11,953 nucleotides of DNA from Diplocarpon mali (lineage: Eukaryota; Ascomycota; Leotiomycetes; Helotiales; Drepanopezizaceae). Location: assembly GCA_024741835.1 (NCBI GenBank), contig JAENRP010000662.1, positions 1 to 11,953 of the forward strand, read 5' to 3'. The position numbers and the translations under genes were made by a program. How positions within the stretch are numbered: the stretch's first letter is position 1; the number at the start of each line of letters is the position of its first letter. This document shows, piece after piece, positions 1 to 7,500 of this stretch. A model generated the notes under the pieces. The model ran no database searches and was not told where the DNA came from. It saw only the letters and a list, made by a program, of their open reading frames with translations.

Positions 1-273
1 AAAAAAACCTCTTCTTTTTTTTCTCTTTTACCTATAATAATAATATAGCCCTAGTTTAGGCCTTTTAATATATTAGTTTTCTCGCACTTAAGGTTTGCTA
101 ATAATTAATATACTATTACCTTAACCTATATTATTTTATATTCTTTACTAAAAGTAGTAAGAGCTACTACTTTTATTATTTAAGATATATATAAAGACCT
201 AGGTATAGATGAATCACGTGACAAAAGTCATATAATAGGGCAGGGCCGATAGGAGGATAAAAAGGGGCCTCTT
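1..273. other. AT-rich stretch without a recognisable gene
   Basis: The stretch is very AT-rich up to about 210 and then becomes more GC-rich. A palindromic CACGTG (E-box type) lies at 215-220. A near-palindrome (AAAAGGGGCCTCTTTT) lies close to 260-276 and is followed by TATATATAG. These could be promoter or LTR remnants, but no second copy is present in the window to define an LTR. Apart from the inverted repeat at 149-175, I see nothing else here. Confidence 0.5.
149..175. repeat. Perfect 11-bp inverted repeat
   Basis: The arm TAAAAGTAGTA at 149-159 is the exact reverse complement of TACTACTTTTA at 165-175, with a 5-base loop (AGAGC). It lies in otherwise featureless AT-rich DNA. It could fold into a hairpin, but nothing nearby shows whether it serves as a terminator or is a remnant of a transposon end. 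Confidence 0.6.
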
Positions 274-438
274 TTATATATAGAAACGAAGGGCGCAGCG
301 CCATAGTACTGAATACACCTTATACTTAGGACTTGTTCCCAACACTTTGTCTAGGAGAGCCCGCTTGTAGTGCTTCCTCCTCTTGTTTTTAGGTCTTCCC
401 TTAGGCCCATTCTTGTGTTGTCCCCCCTCTGTTTTATA
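274..438 (-). pseudogene. Short open frame with AT-hook-like basic motif, possibly a gene fragment
   Basis: The minus strand is open from 438 down to a TAA stop at 276-274, about 54 codons, with no ATG at its head, so it is at best the 3' end of a coding region. The predicted peptide is strongly basic and contains PKGRPKNKRRKHYK. Its GRP core flanked by Lys resembles an AT-hook or a nuclear localisation signal. Unlike its surroundings, this stretch keeps many CA and TG dinucleotides and has no RIP-type stops. An in-frame TAG at 441-439 closes it upstream, and the copia remnant on the opposite strand begins within about 10-15 bases. It may be the tail of a host or transposon gene cut off when the copia sequence arrived, or simply a chance frame. 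I do not recognise a family. Confidence 0.3.
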
Positions 439-450
439 CTAATACTATTA

Positions 451-1857
451 AAATGGGTTTTTACCTATAAGGTTAATAGCTCTAGCAAGCTTCTAAAGTG
501 CTAATTATAGCTAGTTATACAAGGGGATCTTTAAGATAAAGCTTTAATTTTCTTAACTTATATAGCTATACTTATAGTAGGGTCTTTTAAGGTACTAATA
601 GCGCTTGCTATATACTTTGATATAGAAGTAAAGTAGTTCGATATTATTAATGCGTTTGTTAATGCTCTTAAAGACCTAAGGAGTGCTTTAGTCATATGCT
701 TCTTATTAGATGGCTTTAAGCGCCTTAGTATAGTAGTAGAACTGGACCGCGCGCTTTATAGGCTGAAAGACTCTCTAGCGCTATAGTATAGGAACTTCGC
801 AAGAACGCTTAAGGGCCTTTAACTTAAGCTATTAAGCGAAGAGCCTTATATTTTTATAATAAAGGATTGTATAGTCTTTATAGCATTTTATATTAACGAT
901 ATTTAAGTATTATATAAGGCCTTTAACTTAGATTAGGCGACTCGTTTAATTAAAGACCTAAAGAGGGTATATAAGCTTATTATTATAAGAGATATCTCTT
1001 AGTTCTTTAAAGTAAGGATTATTTAGGATAAGAAGGTAAAGAGGATCTCTTTAGTTTATAATACTTATATTAAGAAGATTGCTTAAAAGTTCGGAGCTAA
1101 TATAAAGAGAGTGCCTAATACTTTACTATTAAAGAAGGAGTTTATTAAGAACTTAAGGCAAGCTTCCTTAGAAAAGGTAAAGGAGTATTAAAAGAAAATA
1201 GGCTTTATTCTTTATATAGTAATTATAATACGCCTAGATATTGCGTTCGCAGCCTCCTAACTATCTTTCTTCTTAACTAATCTAAGCTTTAAGTACCTTT
1301 TAGCCGCGGATTAGACGCTTTAATACCTATATAGTACGTACTTCTTAGGAATTGCTTATAGCTTTAAGGCTAGGGAATACCAACTAGTTGCGTCTTTAGA
1401 TGCTTCTTTTATAGATGATTAAGAGACTTATAGATCCTTTTAAGGATATATCTTCTTCCTATTTAAAGGACTAATTATTTAAAAAGCGAATCGCTAAGCA
1501 ACTATTATACTCTCCTTTATTAAAGTAGAACTCTATAGTATGGTTTCTACTGCGAAGGAGATAATAGCTATAAAACGCCTCTTTAAAGAGATTCATATAG
1601 ACTTCCTCTTTAAATGGAATATATATTATAATAACTAATAGATAATTCGGCTAATTATTATAAAGAATAAGAAGATTAAGATAAGCCTTTGATATATTGA
1701 AATTAGTAATATATAGATCTATTAAGAGTATTAGAAAGGAAGCTTTTAGATAATCTACCTCTTTATTAAGGAGATATACGCAGATAGGCTTATTAAGAAC
1801 TTAGACTGCTAAAAGTTTAAAAGCTTTATTTGTTTATTAAACTTCTAAAGCTTTTAA
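451..1857 (+). pseudogene. pol: Ty1/copia pol remnant (reverse transcriptase and RNase H), 5'-truncated, RIP-decayed
   Basis: One frame runs for 469 codons without a net indel but with dozens of TAA/TAG stops. It opens with KWVFTYK (451-471), followed by remnants of the KARLVVRGD segment and of the FDIEVKxFDIINAFVNA segment, which are typical of the Ty1/copia reverse transcriptase N-terminus. Next come ELDRALYGLKDS (739-774) and the catalytic box, read as YIND at 889-900 instead of YVDD. The frame continues into copia RNase H, with LDAS (Asp at 1399) and VELYSM (Glu at 1528), and ends near 1857 after a KNLxxxKF-type tail. The stops sit where Gln and Trp are expected, as RIP at CpA would produce. 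Gag, protease and integrase are absent, so only the 3' third of pol remains. No LTR was found on either side. The family assignment is firm, and the product is not functional. Confidence 0.9.
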
Positions 1858-2105
1858 ATAATCGTTTAGCAACTCGCACTTATTAGTAAGTAGTTACTTA
1901 TTATTAAAAGACTTGTATTTATAAGCTTTTACTCTTTTATAATTATATTTATTTATTTTCTTTTATAAAGCGTATTATAAAAGCTTTTCCTTTTTTAAAA
2001 ATATAGAATAGGTAATATTCTTAAGCTGCTATTATAAGGCGCGACTCTCTCTTAGATTCTCTTAGCTAAGACTAGGAGCCGAGATACTATAGCTATAAGC
2101 TCTAT
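1858..2105. other. AT-rich spacer after the copia remnant
   Basis: This is low-complexity AT-rich sequence with poly-T and poly-A runs. A copia 3' LTR would be expected here, but I see neither a TG-start element nor a sequence matching the LTR-like insertion at 3615-4079. No gene is supported. Confidence 0.5.
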
Positions 2106-2189
2106 ATAGATCTCCTTTTAAAAGAGGCCTACTAGCACTCCCTTAGCCAGAGGCCTATTAGCGAATATACTAATAATAGTAAAGGCGAT

Positions 2190-2450
2190 GGCAAGAGGTA
2201 TAGCGATAGGGGTAGCAAAGGCAAGGGCGGCAAAGGCGAGGATAGGCGCAGCGAAGGCAAGGGCTAAGGAGACAAAGGGGAAGACTATAGTAGCAGATGC
2301 AATAGCAAAGGCAAAGGGGATAGGAGTAGCGGTAATAGCAAGCAAAGGGAATAGGGCAGTAGAGGATAGGCCGGGAGTAAACGCGAATAGGATGCTAAGA
2401 GTAAGAGAGGTAGTAGTACTATTACTTATAGGAGTAGCAGGCCCTTTTAG
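2190..2450. repeat. T-poor low-complexity tract with GGCAAAGG-type repeats
   Basis: The plus strand is rich in G and A and poor in T, with recurring GGCAAAGG / GGCAAGGG units, densest at 2211-2285 and again at 2301-2349. T-poverty makes stop codons rare, so spurious open frames appear on both strands here: 2188-2463 plus (Ala/Lys/Arg-rich) and 2118-2453 minus (Ala/Ile/Phe-rich). Neither looks like a real protein. A third frame (first base divisible by 3) reads as a Gly/Ser/Lys/Asp-rich disordered stretch with only Gln-type stops, so a degraded coding region for a polar low-complexity domain is possible. The tract keeps many CA dinucleotides, unlike the copia remnant to its left. Confidence 0.55.
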
Positions 2451-2460
2451 CATTAGGGTC

Positions 2461-2792
2461 TAATTGCTCCTATTTTTTAAAATCAGCCTAGAACTTAATA
2501 AGATTCGATAAATATACTATAGAAGCTTTAAAGCGCACCCTTTACTATATTAAGTAGTAGTACTACCTCCTCCTTAGAGGTACCGCGGGTATAAGCTGAT
2601 ACAATAGCCTCTTAAGAGGCAAAGAGAGGTCTGCTGGCCTATTAGCAGCTATTACTTAATACTATATAATAAATATAATGTATATTAAAGGTGCTATTAA
2701 AGTATTAATAATCGAGATTGCTAGTACTCTTGCGTACGATATAATATATATATGCGTTATCGCGCTCTATTATAGGCTTAGGCATATAGTGC
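2461..2792. other. AT-rich stretch, no gene supported
   Basis: Stops are dense in the frames I read (about one per seven codons in the frame that is most open on either side). Trinucleotide-like AGTAGTAGTACTACCTCCTCC occurs near 2555-2575. I see no recognisable protein or RNA signal. Confidence 0.4.
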
Positions 2793-2816
2793 GCAGTAGG
2801 GGCAGGGCTCTTAAGT

Positions 2817-2867
2817 GGCGGCGGCGGCGGGAGCGGCGGCGGCAGCAGAGGCAATAGCAGCAGCGGC
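2817..2867. repeat. GGC/AGC trinucleotide run
   Basis: Seventeen consecutive triplets are almost all GGC or AGC, making a GC-rich island in AT-rich surroundings. In the plus frame that starts at 2793 it would encode a Gly/Ser-rich linker. The same frame stays relatively open (about one TAA/TAG per 20 codons) to 3614. It may therefore be a coding microsatellite of a decayed protein, or just a simple repeat. Confidence 0.6.
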
Positions 2868-3230
2868 TTATTGCCTAGCAGGCGCTAGGACGAACGCGCT
2901 AGGGTTGCAGCTCCTAAGGGAGCGCTAGCGACCTAGTACAAAGTTAGTATAATATAGGGTATAAGGACTCTAAGGGTCTTACTTTATAAGGGCGGCTAGG
3001 GCTATAATAAGCAGGAGTTCCTTCTATATTTAAAAATTATTAGTATAAAGACGATATTTTAAATAATAAAGGAGGGTTGTTTTTAAAAGAAAGGAAGGAG
3101 AACCTTTATAATAGAAATACTTTATAAGAAGCCTAATAGAGTACTAGTATAGAATTGCGAAGATTCCTAAGAACGCTTATTACCTATAGTAACCCTTCTT
3201 ATTTTAAAAGGAATAACCTTTAAAGGGGCG
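2868..3230. other. Unassigned stretch upstream of the disrupted gene
   Basis: The frame with first base divisible by 3 is interrupted here only by scattered TAA/TAG and joins the Gly/Ser run on the left to the unknown frame starting at 3342 on the right. No domain could be recognised. A neighbouring frame also gives a short protein-like segment around 3128-3180, so which frame was coding, if any, is unresolved. Confidence 0.3.
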
Positions 3231-3239
3231 GTATATAAG
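3231..3239 (+). promoter_or_regulatory. TATA-like element upstream of the disrupted gene
   Basis: The sequence GTATATAAG lies about 100 bases before the ATG at 3342. The spacing would suit a fungal core promoter, but TATA-like strings are common in this AT-rich DNA, so this is only suggestive. Confidence 0.3.
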
Positions 3240-3341
3240 ATAAAGCCTCTTTTCTTTATAACTGCTATTCTTTCTTTTATTTTATTTATATAATTAAGCA
3301 ATTCTAGGAGTATCGCTTAACTAAGGGGTATATTATATAGA

Positions 3342-3614
3342 ATGGGCAGAGTCTTTACTTATTCTAAAGACCCTTTATATAACTCTGCTAAGTCATAGAC
3401 TCTCCCTTTTCTTTCCGAAGTCTCCTTACCATATATATATTAGAGAATAATACAATCAATCATCTTTCCCTACTTCTGCGAGCCTCCTGAGCGACCTAAT
3501 AAAGGCCCTTCAGCCGACCGCACCACATAGGCTAAAGAACTTCAATTAGCCGAGTCCCTAAACCACTTAGCAATAAGCTCTTTAATTGCTATTAAAGCTA
3601 TGATTCAGGAGGCG
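3342..3614 (+). pseudogene. Unknown gene, segment 1 (5' part), broken by insertions
   Basis: The frame begins at an ATG with A at -3 and G at +4. It runs 91 codons to the start of the solo-LTR-like insertion, with only three stops (all TAG, near 3396, 3441 and 3528) that fit RIP of CAG. The C-terminal half reads as a regular helical protein, with segments such as AKELQLAESLNHLAISS and AIKAMIQEA. It then stops being coding at 3614, where the duplicated AGGCG ends. The frame resumes at 4085. I do not recognise the protein: it could be a host gene or the Gag-like protein of another element. Codons here keep many CA dinucleotides, so it is less mutated than the copia remnant. That a gene existed is likely, and its function is unknown. 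Confidence 0.5.
3610..3614. repeat. Target-site duplication AGGCG, left copy
   Basis: AGGCG directly precedes the TGTTAAAT start of the inserted LTR-like element. An identical copy follows its end at 4080-4084, fitting the 5-base duplication made by LTR-retrotransposon integrases. Confidence 0.6.
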
Positions 3615-4079
3615 TGTTAAATATAGAATCATAGCTATACTAGCTAAGTAGGAATAGCTAAGGTAGGGTAGCTATACTAGCTAAGTTGGATTAGAAATCA
3701 TAGCTATACTAAATTTAGCTATGAACTCTATATCCTAGCTATGAGTCATAGTTCTATATTTAGCTATGACTTATAGTACTAAGTTTAGCTAAAACTATAT
3801 TACAAATCAAAGGATTACGTATTGCATTACGTATACCTATATTGATTTATAATCTAGTATAACTCTAATATACTAGAAGGTTCTAGAAGCTCAAGATATT
3901 TTGTATATATAGATTGCTTTGCTCCTATAGTTAGGAATCAAGCCTCTTAAGTCTCTAAGTTCTCTAATAACTACTACTATTACTTACTACTCAATACTAC
4001 CTTACTCTCTTTACTATATCGGCCAGCCCTTATATTTCATATGGTAGCAATTCATTAAGAGGTCTACTGATAAGAGATA
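3615..4079 (+). mobile_element. Solo-LTR-like insertion, 465 bp
   Basis: The insertion begins TGTTAAATATAG and ends AAGAGATA. The expected terminal CA would have become TA through RIP. It is flanked by the 5-base duplication AGGCG. The open frame of the interrupted gene continues after the second duplication copy, which supports these edges. The first 180 bases consist of variants of TAGCTATACTAGCTAAGT and its inverse. Farther right are a doubled ATTACGTAT near 3815-3832 and a TATATATAG box near 3904-3912, as in an LTR promoter. There are no coding remnants, so it is read as an LTR left after recombination, by its TGTT start perhaps of a Ty1/copia family. It does not visibly match anything beside the copia pol remnant at 451-1857. 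A non-LTR repeat of other origin is not excluded. Confidence 0.55.
3620..3795. repeat. Cluster of direct and inverted TAGCTAT-type repeats
   Basis: ATAGCTATACTAGCTAAGT occurs twice (near 3630 and 3667), with a third partial copy near 3698. These are followed by inverted copies of the TAGCTATGA type. Short perfect hairpins include TCATAGCT...AGCTATGA and CTATGA-G-TCATAG. The cluster forms the left part of the solo-LTR-like element. An 11-base string just outside the element (AGCTATGATTC, 3599-3609) is the exact inverse of GAATCATAGCT at 3626-3636. Confidence 0.6.
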
Positions 4080-4084
4080 AGGCG
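4080..4084. repeat. Target-site duplication AGGCG, right copy
   Basis: This is identical to 3610-3614 and lies immediately after the 465-base insertion. The coding frame of the broken gene resumes at the next base. Confidence 0.6.
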
Positions 4085-4131
4085 CAGGCGCTTCCCCGCA
4101 AAATCGAGTTTTTAGCGCAGCCAATCAGCAC

Positions 4132-4171
4132 TTAGCACTTCGCCAAGGCCGGCCCCGCAGAATTGAGCCAG
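4132..4171 (+). repeat. 40-bp tandem-type unit, left copy
   Basis: This unit (TTAGCACTTCGCCAAGGCC...GAATTGAGCCAG) closely resembles 11721-11760 on the far side of the gypsy element. The core of 27 bases matches at 23 positions. Once the element is left out the two units are adjacent, so the target was probably a small tandem repeat. A third related stretch (CCCCGCAAAATCGAG...GCAGCCAATCAG) lies at 4095-4130. Confidence 0.55.
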
Positions 4172-4172
4172 T
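4168..4172. repeat. Target-site duplication CCAGT, left copy of the gypsy element
   Basis: CCAGT abuts the left LTR and is repeated exactly at 11717-11721 after the right LTR. A 5-base duplication is usual for Ty3/gypsy integration. Confidence 0.7.
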
Positions 4173-4307
4173 AAATAACTGGTGTGACAGGGAGTTGTAT
4201 TAGACTCGGAGGAGTAAACCCTAAGAGAAGATATTTATAGTACATCTAGGTGCCTGAGGCACCCTAAGTGCTGATTAATACCACCCTTTCCATTCCGGAA
4301 GGTTTTT
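4173..4307 (-). repeat. 3' LTR of the gypsy element (135 bp)
   Basis: This direct repeat aligns with 11582-11716 without gaps, with 8 differences that are all transitions. Read on the minus strand it starts AAAAACCTTCC and ends CCAGTTATTT, so it lacks the usual TG...CA ends. It contains a TATA-like ACTATAAATATC (4241-4230) and a perfect hairpin GGTGCC-TGA-GGCACC (4249-4263). The boundaries rest on where similarity stops, on the CCAGT duplication and on the restored frame of the interrupted gene. Confidence 0.8.
4230..4241 (-). promoter_or_regulatory. TATA-like box in the 3' LTR
   Basis: ACTATAAATATC on the minus strand lies mid-LTR and is unchanged in the other LTR at 11639-11650. In the 5' LTR this would be the promoter of the genomic transcript. 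Confidence 0.45.
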
Positions 4308-4562
4308 ACTCCCTATGGCATGTACGAAGCCCCCTGAGTAGTATAGTGCCAGATGTCCTACTACTTTAGTAATAAGATAGCTATATAATAAAATAAGCAA
4401 TGGCTATTAGACTGGTTATAACCTGCGATTTGCTTTAGACTAAGTATATCGGAGCTCTAATATAGATACTGTTTAATATATGAAAATAAGTAAAAAGCCA
4501 CTTATAGTTCCCTTCCATTTTCTACTCAATAGCACCTTGCAAATAACAGAGTCTTTAGAGGT
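4308..4562 (-). other. 3' untranslated part of the gypsy element
   Basis: This lies between the pol stop and the 3' LTR and has no coding frame. A weak purine run (AGGGAGT on the minus strand, plus positions 4308-4314) touches the LTR and is the best candidate for a polypurine tract, but it is short. Confidence 0.5.
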
Positions 4563-7500
4563 TCAAGTATAATAGGCGCTAGCAATTGTATATACTGCCT
4601 TTGGCAGTTTAAACGCCGCGTTATTAAGTCGAATATTCTGGAATATAGGGAGCTCTTATTCGTTCGATATAACTAGGTAGCCTTCTTATAGTCGGAACGC
4701 CTTTAGGTAATCGCTATAAAAGTGACCTTATATACTTATGCCATCGATCTAGCAGAGAGTATATGATTTCCCTAACTCGCTAGTATAACTTACAATAATA
4801 AAAGGGCTATGCCACGCTGGCCTTAGCTTCTTACCTAATTGTCTCTTATTAAATAATATAACCAATTGTCCAGGGATTAGCGTCTTATCTAAATAGACCC
4901 TTAAGTCATAGCGCTCCTTTATATATTAGCAAGCAAAATCGGATCTAGCGTTAATGATCTTTTGGACTTCCTATCTTTTAACCATATAATCTACTATAAG
5001 GTTGGTGTGTTTATTACTACTAGGCAATGCAGTTTCTAGCCCACTCTCTAGACCCTTGAGAAATGCAGCTAGCGACTAGCGGTAGAATAGTAGGAACTGT
5101 TTGCTAACTATATTAAAGCTATTAAACCTAAGTAGGATTTCAAATAAGCTATAGCTAAGATAGGCGATATAACAATTATTAAAGTCGTAGAGTGCTCGAT
5201 TAAGCTATTCGGGCCATAATTATAGCATAGGGCATACCTTCTTTAGAACTTGCTAAAATATATCGACTGCTTTTTCGATTATTCCAATGGCCTTCTTAGC
5301 CTTAGAGGGCGATATAGTCCAGACCGCGCCTTATTCCTTTGCCTAATTGACCACTTCTGCTTTAAAATAAGGGCCTAGATTAGTATAAATACCGACTAGT
5401 ATACTATATATGCTAAAGATATCGGATAGGAAATTAATAATAGTAGCCGAATCATTAGTATCGAATACCTAGGCCTACGCATAATAAGAGAAGTAATCGA
5501 TAACTAGTAAGATCTATCGGACCTTATCTAAGCGATTGAAATTAGGAAAGGGTCTAATCCAATCGGCACTAAGTAGCTTTATAATACTAGAAACTATAAC
5601 CTTAGTAAAGGTCTAAGTCTATCGAGCGGTACTATACTAGGCATAGCGCAAATAGCTAAGTATATAATCTCTTATATCTTTTGCCATACTAGGCCAAAAT
5701 ATATCAAATAGCTTTTAGATAGTAATAGCGGCCTAAAAGTGGCCTCCTTTGTCATAGGCAGTATGTAAAACGGCTGATACTTCGCTAGGCAATATATAAC
5801 GCTTAGTCGCCCCTCGGATTTGGATATATAAGTTGCCTTAGCTATTAGTGCTATACTAGTCCACCTTCCTATGGAAAGCGGTTTATTAGGTCTTAGTAAT
5901 ATACTAATCTAGGTATTTGGCTAAAATAAGGAAGCCAGCTACTTTAGAGTATTAGTCGCAGTTGCAGTACTTAGTTCGCAGTAGATGATTTCGTTAAATA
6001 CTTTCTAAAGCAAATGATCGTAAGATAGTTAGAAGGTACTTAGACTTCGATCGCTTAATATATATAGGGTTGATATGTCATAATCTGATTACAAATGATA
6101 ATACCCTTAGTAACACTTTTAAAGACTCCTTTAGTATTATATAGCGCAACTCCTTATTATAAAGTAGGTTATCGACTTATTTTATCAGTTCTTTATAGCC
6201 ACCCTTCCTATCTCTCTAAACCTACTCTAGTTTAATATTAGATAGATCAAGGTGGCTAAAGTTGTTAAGGTAGTTAGAGTCTCTATTTAAATCAGGGAAG
6301 ATAATTCTAAAGAGGGCGTCGGCGATCTTATTCCTTGAACCTAGGATTTAGCGTATCTTAATATTTAATTAGCATAGCTTAGATACTCACCTCGCGTAAA
6401 TGCCCTTGATGCTAGATGACTTTAAGAAATAGGTCAAAGGCTAATAGTTAATAAAAACAGTTGCTATAATCGGCCCTTTAAACATATAGTCGAACTTGCG
6501 ACTAAACTCTATAATCATATATAACTCGCGTTTATATATTCCATAGTTGCATTACGACCTTAAGAATGTAAAGGCGTTGTATAAGATTGCTACTTCAGTC
6601 CTTCCTTGCTATTAAGTAATGCAATAACCAGCTCCTTGTTTGCTTGCGTCAGAATAGAAGTAGACTGCAGATCTTCTACTATCTTAGCCGTATATATCGA
6701 GGATATCTAAATACTTTTGGCATAGTATCTTAAAAGATACTTGTTCAGCCTTCCCCTAATGCTAGTCGATATTACCAATTAGCTGTAATAGTAGCAACTT
6801 AATCTTTGCGAAGTTCTTTACAAATCGTCGAGTGATATTAATAGCGCTAATAAACTTATAAACCTAAGTGGCAGATTTAAGGACTAGCTATGCCCGAATC
6901 TTATTCAGTCGCTTTAGTTTAATTAAGATCAGACCTCCTAACTTATAAGTGATACCTAGCGCAATAACCTCATCTATAAATAGTTCTATCTTTTTAAAGG
7001 AAAGCTATATACGCGCCTATGCTACCCTTAGGAATAATTCATCTGCTATAAATCGGTAGCCCTCTTTAAAATCCTAATAACCCTTAAAGATATTATTAAT
7101 ATAGAAGCCGCATATAGAAAGAGAGTTCTCGTCTAGAGCAACAATCACTAATAGCTGGCTAGCAAAGTCGCTATAGTCTGGCTTATTAGGTAGTATCTAG
7201 CCTAGTATAATATATATTAGTTCAATTATACTATAGCTAGAAGTCATTAATCCCTGCGGCATTCTAGTCTATTAAAGCTACCTAATACCAGATATCGTAA
7301 AGGCGAAGTAATAGTAATCTACTAGATGAACTAGCATATACTAATATGCGTTCTTAAGGTCGAATTTGAGAAATAGCTTATATGAGAGATATCTTAGGTA
7401 GTTATGCAGCTTTATAGACAATTCCATATAATAACTAGGCATTTTCTCAACTATATTGCAATAGTTGAAGGTAATTCAGGGTTCGTCCTATAGTTACAGG

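Larger units (their letters stand above)
4085..4172 (+). pseudogene. Unknown gene, segment 2 (middle)
   Basis: Twenty-nine codons continue the frame of segment 1 when the 465-base insertion and one AGGCG copy are left out. The only stop is one TAG where CAG is likely. The stretch reads QALPRKIEF, then LAQPIS, then FAKAGPAELSQ. It is GC-rich compared with the elements around it. At 4172 the frame is cut by the LTR of the gypsy element, and the next segment starts at 11722. The short-range repeats in it are described under the 40-bp tandem unit. Function is unknown. Confidence 0.45.

Noticed and set aside
215..343. Possible LTR ending in CCCAACA near 343, with CACGTG and TATATATAG
   Set aside because: There is no second copy, no TG start and no duplication, so it cannot be separated from ordinary AT-rich sequence. 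The minus-strand open frame crosses it.
2118..2453. 111-codon minus-strand frame, hydrophobic and Ala-rich
   Set aside because: It is the antisense shadow of the same low-complexity tract. Its composition follows directly from the repeat and not from a membrane protein.
2188..2463. 91-codon plus-strand frame, rich in Ala, Lys and Arg
   Set aside because: It lies in a T-poor repeat tract where stops are rare in any frame. The product is a monotonous repeat with no domain.
4183..4320. Alternative left LTR boundaries TGTGACAGGGAGT...ACTCCCTATGGCA, with TG...CA ends and imperfect inverted termini
   Set aside because: The right copy does not continue past 11716 in the same way, the shared sequence begins 10 bases before this TG, and no duplication flanks these edges. 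The CCAGT duplication and the restored frame favour 4173-4307.
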